Assembly (NCBI RefSeq): GCF_017654605.1
Contig: NZ_CP072113.1
Coordinates: forward strand, 2,108,001 to 2,172,000
From: Yimella sp. cx-51
GTDB taxonomy: Bacteria > Actinomycetota > Actinomycetes > Actinomycetales > Dermatophilaceae
Reading direction: 5' to 3'
Length of the DNA: 64,000 nucleotides
A program made the position numbers and the translations under genes. Below are positions 40,785 through 53,071 of this stretch, piece after piece. The notes under the pieces were generated by a model that did no database searches, was not told the origin of the DNA, and saw nothing but the letters and a program-made list of their open reading frames with translations. Positions within the stretch are counted from its first letter, which is position 1. Each line of letters opens with the position of its first letter.

Positions 40785-41983
40785 GCGCTGTTCCTTCCTG
40801 CGTGATGAGCCCGGCGGGCACGTTCGACGGCAGCAGGCAGCGCGGCGACAGCAGCGTCGACATCTTCCTCGGTGGTGGTGCGTCCGAGGGTCATACGCAA
40901 CGCCCCGCGTGCTTCGTGCTGGGTGTAACCCATGGCGAGCAGCACATGACTCGGCTGCGGCACACCGGCTTGGCAGGCAGACCCGGTGGAGCATTCGATG
41001 CCGGCGGCGTCGAGGAGATAGAGCAATGAGTCACCGTCGCAGTCGGGCACTCTCAGGTGCACATTTCCGGCGAGCCGACTCTCGGAGTCGCCCGGCGTGT
41101 ACGGGCCGGAGACCGAGATTCCGAGATCGAGGCCAAGTGCACGCTCGACGAGGCGATCGCGCAGCCTCACGAGGCGATCGTTCTCCGCGGCAAGCTCTTC
41201 CACTGCCGCGCTGACCGCGGCTGCCAGGCCCCGGATGCCGGCGACGTCGAGGGTGCCCGAACGGATCTGTCGTTCCTGCCCGCCGCCATGGGTGAGCGGC
41301 ACGAGCTTCACATCGCGCCTGGCCAGCAAGGCACCGACGCCCTGCGGCCCACCGAACTTGTGACCGGAGAGGCTGAGCAGATCGGCGCCGCTACCGGCGA
41401 AGTCGACCGGCACATGACCGACCGCCTGCACCGCGTCCGTGTGGAACGGCACGCCGAATTCCCTTGCCACGCTGGACAGTTCGGCGACCGGAGCGATCGC
41501 ACCCACCTCGTTGTTGGCCCACATCGCGGTCACCAGCGCGACGGATTCGCCTGCCTGCTCGAGGGTGGAGCGCAGCGACTGTGCGCTGGGCACACCGTCG
41601 TGGTCGACCTCGAGCCAGTGCACCCGTGCGTCATGCCGCTCCACCAGGAACTCCACCGGGTCGAGGGACGCGTGGTGCTCGGTCGTGCCGACCACCAGAC
41701 CTCGCCGACCGGCATCTTCTGCAACGGATCGTCCGAAGGCACCCTTGATCGCGATGTTGTTGCTCTCGGTGCCGCCGGAGGTGAAGATCACCTCCGACGG
41801 CGAGGCGCCGAGCGCTTCGGCGATCTGCTCGCGGGATTCCTCGACCACCCGTCGGGCGGCCCGACCAGCGGAGTGCAACGACGAGGCGTTACCCACCACG
41901 GCCATCTGCTCGGCCATGGCAGCAATGACTTCCGGGCGCACCTGGGTGGTGGCCGCGTGGTCGAGGTAGACATTGGTCGTCAC
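40781..41983 (-). CDS. cysteine desulfurase
   Basis: 400 residues from GTG 41983 (TAAACT 7 nt upstream; leaderless). [12 protein letters not shown] start, [13 protein letters not shown] lysine in [12 protein letters not shown] and the Cys-bearing loop in [12 protein letters not shown]. NifS/IscS-like; makes persulfide for the mnmA that follows. Confidence 0.94.
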   Translation of the reverse strand: MTTNVYLDHAATTQVRPEVIAAMAEQMAVVGNASSLHSAGRAARRVVEESREQIAEALGASPSEVIFTSGGTESNNIAIKGAFGRSVAEDAGRRGLVVGTTEHHASLDPVEFLVERHDARVHWLEVDHDGVPSAQSLRSTLEQAGESVALVTAMWANNEVGAIAPVAELSSVAREFGVPFHTDAVQAVGHVPVDFAGSGADLLSLSGHKFGGPQGVGALLARRDVKLVPLTHGGGQERQIRSGTLDVAGIRGLAAAVSAAVEELAAENDRLVRLRDRLVERALGLDLGISVSGPYTPGDSESRLAGNVHLRVPDCDGDSLLYLLDAAGIECSTGSACQAGVPQPSHVLLAMGYTQHEARGALRMTLGRTTTEEDVDAAVAALPAAVERARRAHHAGRNSA

Positions 41984-42096
41984 CCGCACGAGTTTACGTC
42001 CGTCTCGGCGACGGTCCGACCGCACGGCAGGACCCGGCGTTTGCCAGACTGGACGGTGCCTGCCTCACCGGATTCGCCTCAAGGACACTTGCGTAC

Positions 42097-43236
42097 ATGA
42101 CCTTCGCCCGCACGCGCCTGCTCACCATCACCACCGGTCTGGCGCTCACCATCGCCGGCTGCACCTCCTCCTCCCCCTCGGAGGGCGGCGCCACCTCCGA
42201 TCCTCCCGCGCGGACCTCCGAGGCCACGTGCAACGCAGGAGCCGCACCAAAATTCGGTGCGAAGCCGTCGGCATTCGATGCGCCGGTCGACATCGACCCC
42301 ACCGGGGCCCTGGTCGCTCAGGTCTCCGAACCCGCGCTGGATTCGGCGACACCGCCCTCGCCTGGTTACAAGGTGGCTGCGCTCAAGGTGCAGGCGCGTG
42401 TGGCGACCAACGGGGTTTTCGCGGTGCACCCGGAGTCGTTCGTCCTCGCCGATCGCGCAGGCAACCGCTGCGCGCAACCCGCCACCAACTCACTGTCGAA
42501 TCCGCTGGCGGCCACGCAGGTGGACGAGTCCAAGGCCGCCACGGGCTCGGTCGCGTTCATCGTGCCCGCCGAAGCCAATCTGTCCGACTACACCGTCTAC
42601 TACCTGCAGGGCAGGGGGTCGAACACCGCCGTGGCGGCGTGGTCGGGCAGCGGCACTGCCCCCAGCGCCCAGGCGATGACGACCTGCTCGTCCAACAAGT
42701 CAGGCATCAGCCTCACCGGCGCCAAGGACCAGGACTTCGGCAAGCCCTTCACCGCCGGCGACAGCGACATCTCCCTCACCATCACTCCTCAGCAGCCGAC
42801 CACCCGTGACCTCGCGCCCGGCCAGGCCCAGCCCAACGATGTTTCAGGGGTGCAGGTGCAGGTCAAGGTGTCGGCCAAGGGCTCGGCCGGTTTCATCGAG
42901 CGGAACCAGCTGCAACTGCTGGACGACAAGGGCAACCTCTGCCGTTACAACGAACTCGGCAGCGACGGCGAGAACCTCAGCAGTGACCTGGTCGAACCCG
43001 ACAAGGAGAAGACCTACAGCGTCGTCTTCTGGACCCCGAAGGGCTCGACGGTCGCCGGATGGAAGCTGCTCTACGTCCCAGAGCCCACGGCCAAGAAGGC
43101 CACGGCGAGCTGGACGCTCAAGCCGGCGACACCGAGCAGTTCGCCGTCCTCTTCATCGACGTCTTCTTCGTCGACCGGTTCGGCGCCCGCTTCTTCGGCT
43201 CCGGCATCCTCAGGAACCAGCTCGACGTCTCGCTGA
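42097..43236 (+). CDS. secreted lipoprotein, two-domain, Ser-rich tail
   Basis: 379 residues. Lipobox LTIAGC; two tandem modules of about 130 residues each ([13 protein letters not shown]..., [14 protein letters not shown]...) resembling each other, probably beta-sandwich; a Pro/Ser/Thr tail. Family unknown. Lies between convergent and divergent neighbours on its own. Confidence 0.7.
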   Translation: MTFARTRLLTITTGLALTIAGCTSSSPSEGGATSDPPARTSEATCNAGAAPKFGAKPSAFDAPVDIDPTGALVAQVSEPALDSATPPSPGYKVAALKVQARVATNGVFAVHPESFVLADRAGNRCAQPATNSLSNPLAATQVDESKAATGSVAFIVPAEANLSDYTVYYLQGRGSNTAVAAWSGSGTAPSAQAMTTCSSNKSGISLTGAKDQDFGKPFTAGDSDISLTITPQQPTTRDLAPGQAQPNDVSGVQVQVKVSAKGSAGFIERNQLQLLDDKGNLCRYNELGSDGENLSSDLVEPDKEKTYSVVFWTPKGSTVAGWKLLYVPEPTAKKATASWTLKPATPSSSPSSSSTSSSSTGSAPASSAPASSGTSSTSR

Positions 43237-43254
43237 GCGCTGACCGATCAGAGC

Positions 43255-43297
43255 GACGAAGAGCCCCGCCCGAAGGATTCGGGCGGGGCTCTTCGTC
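43255..43297. terminator. bidirectional terminator, lipoprotein / etfA
   Basis: Perfect 20-bp arms GACGAAGAGCCCCGCCCGAA / complement with a 3-nt loop, between convergent genes. Confidence 0.9.
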
Positions 43298-43315
43298 ACT
43301 GCTCGAGTGCCCTCG

Positions 43316-44272
43316 TCAGTTCTTGGCCTTCTTCACGGCCTCGGTGGCCTGGGGCAGCACTGCGAAGAGGTCGCCGACGACACCGAAGTCGACCAGTTCG
43401 AAGATCGGAGCCTCTTCGTCCTTGTTGATCGCGACGATCGTCTTCGACGTCTGCATGCCGGCACGGTGCTGGATGGCACCGGAGATACCCGCCGCCACGT
43501 AGAGCTGCGGGCTGACCTGCTTACCGGTCTGGCCCACCTGGTTGGAGTGCGGATACCAACCGGCGTCCACTGCGGCGCGCGAGGCACCGACGGCGGCACC
43601 GAGGGTGTCGGCGAACTCCTCCACCGGCGAGAAGTCGCCGTTCGTACCGCGACCACCGGAGACCACGATCGCGGCCTCGGTGAGCTCGGGACGACCCGAC
43701 TTCTGCTTCGGCTGGCGGTCGGTGACCTTCGCGCCCTTGGCGGCGTCCGACACCGCGACGTCGACGTTGACCACTGCTGCACCGGCCTGGGAGGCCTTGG
43801 GCGGCAGGACGTTCGGCTTGACGGTGATGATCGGGAAGCCCTTGGTCACCTTGCACGTGGTGGTGTACGAACCGGCGAACACTGTCTGCGAGGCCGACAC
43901 CTGGTCGCCCTCGACCTGCACGGCCGTGGCATCGGTGATCAGGCCGGAACCGGTCTTGATCGCCAGGCGAGCGGCGGCCTCCTTGGTGGTGCCGTTGGAC
44001 GGCAGCAACACCGCAGCGGGCGATGCCTGCTCGACCACGGCGGCCAGTGCCTCGGCCAGCGGAGCGACGAGGTAGCCGTCGATGTCGGCGTTGTCGATGA
44101 CGTAGACCTTCTCGGCACCGAACTGCGCAAGGCGCGGACGCGCGGCATCGACATTCGAACCGACGAACACCGCAGCGGGCGTGCCGATCTGACGGGCGAT
44201 CGTCAGCAACTCGGCGGTGGTCTTCTTGACCGTGCCGTCGGTGTGGTCAACCAGAACGAGAACTTCAGCCAT
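43316..44272 (-). CDS. etfA: electron transfer flavoprotein alpha subunit
   Basis: 318 residues. Binds FAD in C-terminal half: [17 protein letters not shown] (FAD loop) and [25 protein letters not shown]. Transfers electrons from acyl-CoA dehydrogenases. 27 bp after etfB. Confidence 0.96.
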   Translation of the reverse strand: MAEVLVLVDHTDGTVKKTTAELLTIARQIGTPAAVFVGSNVDAARPRLAQFGAEKVYVIDNADIDGYLVAPLAEALAAVVEQASPAAVLLPSNGTTKEAAARLAIKTGSGLITDATAVQVEGDQVSASQTVFAGSYTTTCKVTKGFPIITVKPNVLPPKASQAGAAVVNVDVAVSDAAKGAKVTDRQPKQKSGRPELTEAAIVVSGGRGTNGDFSPVEEFADTLGAAVGASRAAVDAGWYPHSNQVGQTGKQVSPQLYVAAGISGAIQHRAGMQTSKTIVAINKDEEAPIFELVDFGVVGDLFAVLPQATEAVKKAKN

Positions 44273-44299
44273 GATGAATCTCCTTGTCTCGTGACTGGA

Positions 44300-45079
44300 T
44301 CAGACGAACTTCTGGGCGGACAGGAACTCAGCCAGCTTGGCGCCGCCGTCACCCTCGTCGGTGACGACCGTGCCCTGCTCGCGCGGGGGACGTTTGGTGA
44401 CGTTCTCCACCGTGGTCCACGCGTTGGCCAGGCCCACCTGACCGGCGTCGACGCCGAGGTCGGCCAGCGACCACGTCTCGACCGGCTTCTTCTTGGCGGC
44501 CATGATGCCCTTGAACGAGGGGTAGCGCGCTTCGTCGGTCTGGTCGGTGACTCCGACGACAGCAGGCAGCGAAGCCTCGACGGTCTCCGATGCGACATCA
44601 CCGTCACGGCGTCCGGTGACCTTGCCGTCGGCGAAGGACAACTGCGAGAGCTGGGTGACCTGCGGGAGGCCGAGACGCTCGGCCAGCATCGCCGGCACCA
44701 CGCCCATGACGCCGTCGGTCGAGGCAACACCGGTCATGACGACGTCGACGGCGCCGATCTTCTTGATCGCTTCGGCCAGGACGAGGGAGGTGGCGGGCGC
44801 GTCCGAACCGGCAATGGCCTCGTCGACGACGTGCACGGCCTTGTCGGCACCCATCTGCAGCGCCTTCTTCAACGCGTCTGCTGCGGCGTCGGGCCCGATG
44901 GTCAGGACGGTGATCTCACCCTCGCCACCCTCGTTGGCCCGCAGTGCCTGCTCGACCGCGTACTCGTCCAGCTCCGAGAGCAGGCCGTCGACGCCTTCGC
45001 GGTCGGTGGTGTTGTCGTCCTCGAACGACCGGTCGCCCTGAGCGTCCGGCACGTACTTGACGCATACGACGATGTTCAT
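44300..45079 (-). CDS. etfB: electron transfer flavoprotein beta subunit
   Basis: 259 residues with VVCVKYVPDAQGD start and the VASTDGVMGVVPAMLAERLGLP adenine-nucleotide (AMP) site. ATG 45079 follows AGAAGGA. Pairs with etfA. A palindrome upstream may be an operator. Confidence 0.96.
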   Translation of the reverse strand: MNIVVCVKYVPDAQGDRSFEDDNTTDREGVDGLLSELDEYAVEQALRANEGGEGEITVLTIGPDAAADALKKALQMGADKAVHVVDEAIAGSDAPATSLVLAEAIKKIGAVDVVMTGVASTDGVMGVVPAMLAERLGLPQVTQLSQLSFADGKVTGRRDGDVASETVEASLPAVVGVTDQTDEARYPSFKGIMAAKKKPVETWSLADLGVDAGQVGLANAWTTVENVTKRPPREQGTVVTDEGDGGAKLAEFLSAQKFV

Positions 45080-45156
45080 GCGCGTCCTTCTGTCGTGATG
45101 GGAGGCGCCCACCGGCTGCGGGCGCCATCAATGGGACTGGTCAAGACTAACCCGGA

Positions 45157-45172
45157 GTTACCCGTGGGTAAC
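45157..45172. promoter_or_regulatory. palindrome upstream of etfBA
   Basis: GTTACCC GT GGGTAAC, 7-bp perfect arms, 2-nt centre, 78-93 bp upstream of etfB. Embedded in a TTACCC/GGGTTA-rich stretch. Typical of TetR/GntR-type operators; regulator not identified. Confidence 0.45.
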
Positions 45173-45195
45173 CCGCGGGGTTGAGCCTGTTTAGC

Positions 45196-45729
45196 TCACT
45201 GGTTACGCAGGTGGATGATCAGCATTCCGATGAGCGTGAGCAGCACGATGATCCACGGACCGAGCTTGTTGAGCAGCAACGCCATTCCGCTCGGCTTCTG
45301 CCCCGGGGCGCCGGTGATGACGTCGGCCTTCGCGCCCAGCACGGCGTCGGCGATCGCAGCACCGAGACACAGCAGTGCACCGACGATGAAGATGAGCGTG
45401 GGCGACAGGCCGACCAGCTTGTCGGTGTCCTGCACCATGCCGGTCCAGCCCCACAGCGTCAGGAACATTCCCAGCAGGCCGACGAGGGCCAGCACGATCG
45501 CGCGCACTCGCGACTGCGCAGCCGCCTTGGTGTCGGGAAGGATCACGTTGTCGGCGTACTTGGTGGGGTCGCCGAAGAGCGTCTGGGGGTCGTCACCGGT
45601 CTCGGTGCAACGGTCGTCGATCGCCGAGAGAGCTGCGTTGACGATGTGCCCGCTCGCTCCCCGCTCGGTCAGTTTGGCGACGAACGGCTCCTGCCACTCC
45701 TGCGGGATGTTCCAAGCCTTGATGGTCAC
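45196..45729 (-). CDS. hypothetical membrane protein
   Basis: 177 residues. A soluble N-terminal segment ending in FGDPTKYAD (like HAAS-type regulatory domains) and three membrane helices (about 75-170). Function unknown. Cotranscription with etfBA is possible but the palindrome lies between. Confidence 0.65.
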   Translation of the reverse strand: MTIKAWNIPQEWQEPFVAKLTERGASGHIVNAALSAIDDRCTETGDDPQTLFGDPTKYADNVILPDTKAAAQSRVRAIVLALVGLLGMFLTLWGWTGMVQDTDKLVGLSPTLIFIVGALLCLGAAIADAVLGAKADVITGAPGQKPSGMALLLNKLGPWIIVLLTLIGMLIIHLRNQ

Positions 45730-45785
45730 GGCGGTCCTTTCTCGGTGCGGTCGCTGACGACCACGTCAACCCGGGAGAAACAGTA

Positions 45786-45819
45786 CTGCCGCGGGGCGCC
45801 CGATGGCGTCCCGCGGCAG
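45786..45819. terminator. hairpin after echA
   Basis: CTGCCGCGGGGCGCC / GGCGTCCCGCGGCAG, one G-T pair, 4-nt loop; 32 bp beyond the stop of the enoyl-CoA hydratase. Confidence 0.65.
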
Positions 45820-45850
45820 CACCTGTGCTCGTTACGGAGGGCGAACGGAT

Positions 45851-46642
45851 CTACTCCCCGCTGAACTGCGCCTTGCCCGGCCCCTGCTCCACGAAGGAGT
45901 CCATGCCGATCTGGCGGTCCTTGGTGGCGAACAACCCGGCGAACTGGGTGCTCTCGATCCGCAACGCGGTGCCGAGATCGACCTCGATGCCCTGGTCGAT
46001 GGACGCCTTCGCGGCACGCAGCGCCAGGCGGGGCCCCTTGACGAACGGGGCGACCTTGGCCCTGGCGGCTTCGAGCACCGCACCCGGCTCGCACAACTCG
46101 TCGACCAGACCGATGGCGAGCGCCTCCTGGGCGTCGATCATGCGCCCGGTGAAGACGATGTCCTTGGCCTTCGCCGGACCGACCAGGCGGGTCAACCGCT
46201 GGGTGCCACCGGCGCCCGGGATCAACCCGAGCAGGATCTCGGGCTGGCCGAGCTTGGCGTCGCCCGCAGCGATCCGGAAATCGCACGCCATCGACAGCTC
46301 GCATCCGCCACCGAGGGCATAGCCGGCGATCGCAGCCACGGTCGGCACCGGAATCTGCGAAACCGCGGTGAAGCAGTCCTGCAGCCGTCCCGCGCGGCCG
46401 ACCATGTCGGCGTAGCTCGCGGTGCGCATCTCCTTGATGTCGGCGCCCGCAGCGAACACCCGCTCGCCGCCGTACACGATCACCGCACGCACCGCGTCGT
46501 CGCGGCTGAGGTCGAGTGATGCCGCGGCCAACCCCTCCTGGATCGCTTCGTTGAGCGCGTTCATCTTGGGGCGGTCGATGCGAAGGACGGCCACGCCGTC
46601 GTCGATCTGGGTGGAGACGAATTCTCCGTACTGCTGGGTCAT
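45851..46642 (-). CDS. enoyl-CoA hydratase/isomerase family protein
   Basis: 263 residues. AAGADIKEM (oxyanion hole) and GGGCELSMACD (second Gly and catalytic Glu). Beta-oxidation enzyme that could feed the ETF, consistent with location near etfBA. ATG shares a base with the previous stop (TGATG). Confidence 0.92.
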   Translation of the reverse strand: MTQQYGEFVSTQIDDGVAVLRIDRPKMNALNEAIQEGLAAASLDLSRDDAVRAVIVYGGERVFAAGADIKEMRTASYADMVGRAGRLQDCFTAVSQIPVPTVAAIAGYALGGGCELSMACDFRIAAGDAKLGQPEILLGLIPGAGGTQRLTRLVGPAKAKDIVFTGRMIDAQEALAIGLVDELCEPGAVLEAARAKVAPFVKGPRLALRAAKASIDQGIEVDLGTALRIESTQFAGLFATKDRQIGMDSFVEQGPGKAQFSGE

Positions 46643-47205
46643 CAGTTCTGGCCGTTCAGGCCGCCCTCCTGGGCGCCGTCCTCGACGATTCCGGTGGCCG
46701 CGTGCGGGCCCTGGCCGGTGGCGGCCTGGTGCCAGAGCTGCACGGCGTGCACGACCATCTGGGTGGTCGACTGCAGCAGCATCGACAGGTCGGAGCCGGG
46801 GCCGATGAGGTGCTCACCGGTGACGACCAGGTTGCCGTTGGCGATACCGGCCTTGATGATGTTGAGGCTCAGCGTGACGTCGTTGGCAGCCTGCAGGCGG
46901 GCGAGCAGGTCGTTCGGCACGTCGTCGCCGATCTGCCACTGACCGAAGATGCGGATCATGGCCGGTTCACCGTCAATGGCGCGGACGAAGATCTGCTGGC
47001 CCTCGACCTTGAAGGTGACGTCGCCGTCCTCGTCGACCTCCGGGCGGAAGCCGTCGTTCTGCAGAGCCGCGACGACCTGGTCACGCGCCGGCGACGGGTC
47101 GTTCGGGCCCGCGAACATCGGCTGGCCCTGCGGCTGGTCGCCGCCCTGGCCGGACGGCTGCAGGTCGGGCGTCGGGAAGTTCGGCAGTGCTGTGGGATCA
47201 GTCAT
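46642..47205 (-). CDS. YbjN-domain protein
   Basis: 187 residues. Acidic/Pro-rich start, then the YbjN/T3SS-chaperone-like region (FRPEVDEDGDVTFKVEGQQIF). Role unknown. ATG with TACCGT 7 nt upstream (leaderless). Coupled to the ECH gene. Confidence 0.7.
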   Translation of the reverse strand: MTDPTALPNFPTPDLQPSGQGGDQPQGQPMFAGPNDPSPARDQVVAALQNDGFRPEVDEDGDVTFKVEGQQIFVRAIDGEPAMIRIFGQWQIGDDVPNDLLARLQAANDVTLSLNIIKAGIANGNLVVTGEHLIGPGSDLSMLLQSTTQMVVHAVQLWHQAATGQGPHAATGIVEDGAQEGGLNGQN

Positions 47206-47212
47206 GGTGACA

Positions 47213-47232
47213 ACGGTAGTCGACCGTAGGCT
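47213..47232. promoter_or_regulatory. back-to-back -10 boxes of ybjN and glgX
   Basis: TACCGT (minus, 47213-47218) and TAGGCT (plus, 47227-47232) are 8 bp apart, each 7 nt before its start codon, so the whole divergent control region is 34 bp. The transcribed strands would start at the codons. Confidence 0.6.
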
Positions 47233-47239
47233 GGCCCAC

Positions 47240-49399
<2,160 letters not shown>

Positions 49400-49420
49400 G
49401 CACTCCCGACTGTGTTGCGC

Positions 49421-49831
49421 TCAGCGGACGGCCTGACCTGTGCGCCGTAGCCACCAGAGTCCGATGAGGGGAAGCAGCAACGGCACGAACCCGTAGCCCT
49501 GGCCGAAATGCGACCACACGGTCTTGTCGTGGAATCGGGCGCTGTCGAGCAGGCTCCACGTGCCGACGCCCAGTACACCGAGCAGTTCGAACAGGATCGC
49601 TCTGAGCGCGACGCGCGCCGATGAGCGGTCGCCGCGCGCGAGCGCGATCGTCGCCACCACATAGACAACGGCAGCCAGCGCCGAGAGCAGGTAAGGCACC
49701 GGCGGACTCGGCCAGGTCTGAGCGATCTGCATGATCGACCGGCCCGTTGCCGCGAGTGCGAACACGCCGTAGACGGCGACGAGGATTCTGCCCGGCCCGG
49801 CGTTCGTGCGTCCGGCTGTCGCGTCAGGCAT
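49421..49831 (-). CDS. hypothetical membrane protein
   Basis: 136 residues, four helices; the last ends in basic RR. Overlaps the upstream gene by 8 nt, so coupled to it. No recognised family. Confidence 0.6.
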   Translation of the reverse strand: MPDATAGRTNAGPGRILVAVYGVFALAATGRSIMQIAQTWPSPPVPYLLSALAAVVYVVATIALARGDRSSARVALRAILFELLGVLGVGTWSLLDSARFHDKTVWSHFGQGYGFVPLLLPLIGLWWLRRTGQAVR

Positions 49832-50189
49832 GGCCACCCCACAACTGCACCAGTCGTACCGTCATCACCAACAGACCCAATGCTGAGACGACCAGCACGC
49901 CTGTGCCCCAGCGGGTTTCACGATCGGCAAAGGCCCATCCGGCCGCGATGGGCGTCGCCACCACCATGCCGATGAGATAGGCGGCGAAGACGCCCTTGCT
50001 CATGTGCGCATCGGCGGCCGACCAGGTGACGATCCCGATCACCAGGGCAGCGATCATCACCAGCTCGGTGGCACAGAGCAGGTAGAAGAGCGGGTTGTCG
50101 ATGGCGCGGTTGCGGGCGGTCAGCAGCCCCGCGTACGCCGCGAGCACCACCAGAAGCACGCCGAGCACGATGGCGAGGGGCAGGAACAC
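49824..50189 (-). CDS. hypothetical membrane protein
   Basis: 121 residues from GTG 50189, four helices, with TAGCAT 6 nt upstream (leaderless); GTG 50195 is possible. No recognised family. Pair with the following membrane gene. Confidence 0.6.
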   Translation of the reverse strand: MFLPLAIVLGVLLVVLAAYAGLLTARNRAIDNPLFYLLCATELVMIAALVIGIVTWSAADAHMSKGVFAAYLIGMVVATPIAAGWAFADRETRWGTGVLVVSALGLLVMTVRLVQLWGGHA

Positions 50190-50445
50190 CCCCACATGCT
50201 ACGCAGGCAGCCGCTCGCAGACTTCAGCCCTCGTTGCCCCCGAGCAGCGTCCACTTCTGCAGGCTCGACCTCATCGACCAGCACTGAACGCGCGGTCACG
50301 AATGACAGGTCGATCAGGGCGTGACCAACTCCTCACGCTGACACGCACTGATCCCGTAGCAGCATGGCGCCGACCTGCGTAGCCTTGCCTACGGTCACCC
50401 GGATGGGTGGCCTCAGGAGCCAGACAGCAACGGAGCCATCGCCCA
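50190..50445. other. intergenic region before glgP
   Basis: 256 bp between divergent units. A CGTAG...CTACG inverted repeat (50378-50393) and a TAGCCT that could be a glgP -10 box lie about 60 bp upstream of glgP. Nothing else recognised. Confidence 0.4.
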
Positions 50446-52986
50446 ATGACAGACGACGCCCGCGCCGCCTTCACCAGCGACGAACGCCAGACCACCGACG
50501 TCCACCGCCTCGGTCCGACCATGCCGGTCACCGACGCACGCGCTGCGGGCTCGGTGCAGCGACCGGAGGCAACGGTCGACGGCTTCATCGAGGCGTTCCT
50601 GCGCGAACTCAACTTCGGCCAGGGCGTCCTGCTCTCTCGGTCGACGGTCAACGATCAGTACCTCGCCCTGGCTCGCACCGTGCGCGAGTACTTGATGGCC
50701 GGCTGGCTCGAGACCGGCGCGAAGCGCCGCGAAGGCGACCGCAAGACGATCGGCTACCTCTCAGCCGAGTACCTGCTGGGTCGTCAGCTCAGCAATGCCC
50801 TGCTTGCCACCGACCTGGTGCAGATCGCTGAAGAGGCGATGAAAGCGTGCGGGCTCGACATCGCCACGCTGCGCGCCCAGGAGATCGAGCCCGGCCTCGG
50901 CAACGGTGGCCTGGGCCGTCTGGCCGCCTGCTTCGTCGATTCGCTGGCGACCATGGACGTCCCGTGCATCGGTTACGGCATCCGGTACGAGTACGGCATC
51001 TTCCGCCAGACCTTCGAGGAGAACCGTCAGGTCGAGGTGCCCGACTCCTGGCTGTCACTCGGCAGCCCGTGGGAGTTCCCCCACCCCGAGCGTCAGGTGC
51101 GAGTGGAGTTCGGCGGAGACACGCAGGACTACATCGACGAGCAGGGTCGCGAGCGCACCCGGTGGGTAGCCGGCTGGGAAGTGCTCGGCATTCCCTACCA
51201 CCACATGGTGCCCGGCTTCGGCAACGGAACGGTCAACACGCTCCGCCTGTGGAGCGCAAAGGCCACGCAGGCCTTCGACCTGCACATCTTCAACTCCGGT
51301 GACTACGCCGAGGCCGTGCGCGCCCAGACCTTCGCCGAGAACATCTCCAAGGTGCTCTACCCGGAGGACTCCACGCCGCAGGGCAAGGAACTGCGCCTGC
51401 AGCAGCAGTACTTCTTCGTGGCCTGCTCGCTGCACGACTTCATCTACAACTCCCTCCCCGAGGACTTCGACCTGCGTCGTCTGCCCGAGCGGATCATCTT
51501 CCAGCTCAACGACACCCACCCGGTCATCGCGGTCCCCGAACTCATGCGGATCCTCGTCGATCTCGAGGGCATGGAATGGGGCGAGGCGTGGGACATCACC
51601 CGTCAGTGCTTCGCCTACACCTGCCACACCCTGTTGCCCGAGGCGCTGGAGGTGTGGTCGGTGGAGCTGATGGGCAAACTGCTGCCCCGCCACCTGGAGA
51701 TCATCTACCGCATCAACAAGGACTTCCTGGAGGAGGTCTCGCAGACCTACCCCGGTGACGAGATGCGGCTGCGGACGATGTCGATCATCGCCGAACACCC
51801 CGAGCGATCGGTGCGCATGGCCTACCTGGCCACCATCGGCAGCTCGAAGGTCAACGGCGTGGCCGAACTGCACTCGCAGTTGCTGCGCGACAAGGTGCTT
51901 CCGGAGTTCTCGCAGTACTGGCCGGACAAGTTCACCAATGTCACCAACGGCATCACCCCGCGCCGCTTCCTGCACCTGTCCAACCGCCGGTTGTCCAATC
52001 TCATCACCGACACCATCGGCCCCGGCTGGGTCACCGATCTCGACCAGTTGCAGGAGCTGGAGCCATACGCGGACGACGCGTCCTTCCGGGCGGAATTCGC
52101 GCAGATCAAGCAGCTCAACAAGGACCGTCTGGCCAAGCTACTGAAGGCCCGCGACGGCTTCGACCTGCCCGAGCATTCGATGCTCGACGTGATGGTCAAG
52201 CGCCTGCACGAGTACAAGCGGCAGACCTTGAAGTTGCTGCACATCGTGTCGATGTACGACGACATCATCTCCGGCGAAACACCGGTGGATCAGGTCGTCC
52301 CACGCACCTTCGTCTTCGGTGCCAAGGCGGCACCGGGCTACCACTTGGCGAAGGAGACGATCTTCATGATCAACTCCGTCGCCGAGACGATCAATGCCGA
52401 CCCGCGGGTCGAGGGTCGTCTGGCGGTCGCCTTCCCGGCCAACTACAACGTGACGCTGGCCGAGAAGCTCATCCCGGCGGCTGACCTGTCGGAGCAGATC
52501 TCGCTGGCCGGAAAGGAAGCGTCCGGCACTGGCAACATGAAGTTCGCCCTCAATGGCGCCCTGACCATCGGCACTGACGACGGCGCGAATGTTGAGATCC
52601 GCCGCCTGGTCGGTGACGACAACTTCTTCCTCTTCGGCATGGACGAGCCGCAGGTGGAGGAGCTTCGTCAGCGCGGGTACAACCCGGCCGAGGTCTACAT
52701 GAACGAGCCGAAACTGCGTCGTGCGATCGACCTGATCGCCTCCGGCGCCTTCACCCGGGGCGACCGCGAGGCCTCGGCGCAGCTCGTCGACAACCTCGTC
52801 ACCCAGGATCCCTTCATGGCGCTGGCCGACTTCCGCGCCTACCTCGATGCCCAGGCGCTGGTCGACCAGAAGTACCGCGACACCGACGCCTGGACCCGCT
52901 CGGCGATCCTCAATGTCGCCCGTTGCGGCTTCTTCTCCAGCGACCGCTCGATGCGTGACTACCTCGAACGCATCTGGCACGCCTGA
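50446..52986 (+). CDS. glgP: glycogen/maltodextrin phosphorylase
   Basis: 846 residues from ATG 50446 (GGAG upstream). Phosphorolysis of alpha-1,4-glucan to glucose-1-phosphate. PLP lysine in EASGTGNMKFALNGALTIGT. Full E. coli-type length. Ends at a terminator, so separate from glgE. Confidence 0.97.
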   Translation: MTDDARAAFTSDERQTTDVHRLGPTMPVTDARAAGSVQRPEATVDGFIEAFLRELNFGQGVLLSRSTVNDQYLALARTVREYLMAGWLETGAKRREGDRKTIGYLSAEYLLGRQLSNALLATDLVQIAEEAMKACGLDIATLRAQEIEPGLGNGGLGRLAACFVDSLATMDVPCIGYGIRYEYGIFRQTFEENRQVEVPDSWLSLGSPWEFPHPERQVRVEFGGDTQDYIDEQGRERTRWVAGWEVLGIPYHHMVPGFGNGTVNTLRLWSAKATQAFDLHIFNSGDYAEAVRAQTFAENISKVLYPEDSTPQGKELRLQQQYFFVACSLHDFIYNSLPEDFDLRRLPERIIFQLNDTHPVIAVPELMRILVDLEGMEWGEAWDITRQCFAYTCHTLLPEALEVWSVELMGKLLPRHLEIIYRINKDFLEEVSQTYPGDEMRLRTMSIIAEHPERSVRMAYLATIGSSKVNGVAELHSQLLRDKVLPEFSQYWPDKFTNVTNGITPRRFLHLSNRRLSNLITDTIGPGWVTDLDQLQELEPYADDASFRAEFAQIKQLNKDRLAKLLKARDGFDLPEHSMLDVMVKRLHEYKRQTLKLLHIVSMYDDIISGETPVDQVVPRTFVFGAKAAPGYHLAKETIFMINSVAETINADPRVEGRLAVAFPANYNVTLAEKLIPAADLSEQISLAGKEASGTGNMKFALNGALTIGTDDGANVEIRRLVGDDNFFLFGMDEPQVEELRQRGYNPAEVYMNEPKLRRAIDLIASGAFTRGDREASAQLVDNLVTQDPFMALADFRAYLDAQALVDQKYRDTDAWTRSAILNVARCGFFSSDRSMRDYLERIWHA

Positions 52987-53016
52987 ACAACCACGGCGCA
53001 CCGACCTACGGTGTGA

Positions 53017-53051
53017 GACGGCCCTCGCGAGATACCTGCGCGGGGGCCGTC
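53017..53051 (+). terminator. glgP terminator
   Basis: GACGGCCCTCGCG / CGCGGGGGCCGTC, one G-T pair, 9-nt loop; 30 bp after glgP. Confidence 0.75.
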
Positions 53052-53071
53052 GTCCTGTGTAGCGTCGGGGC

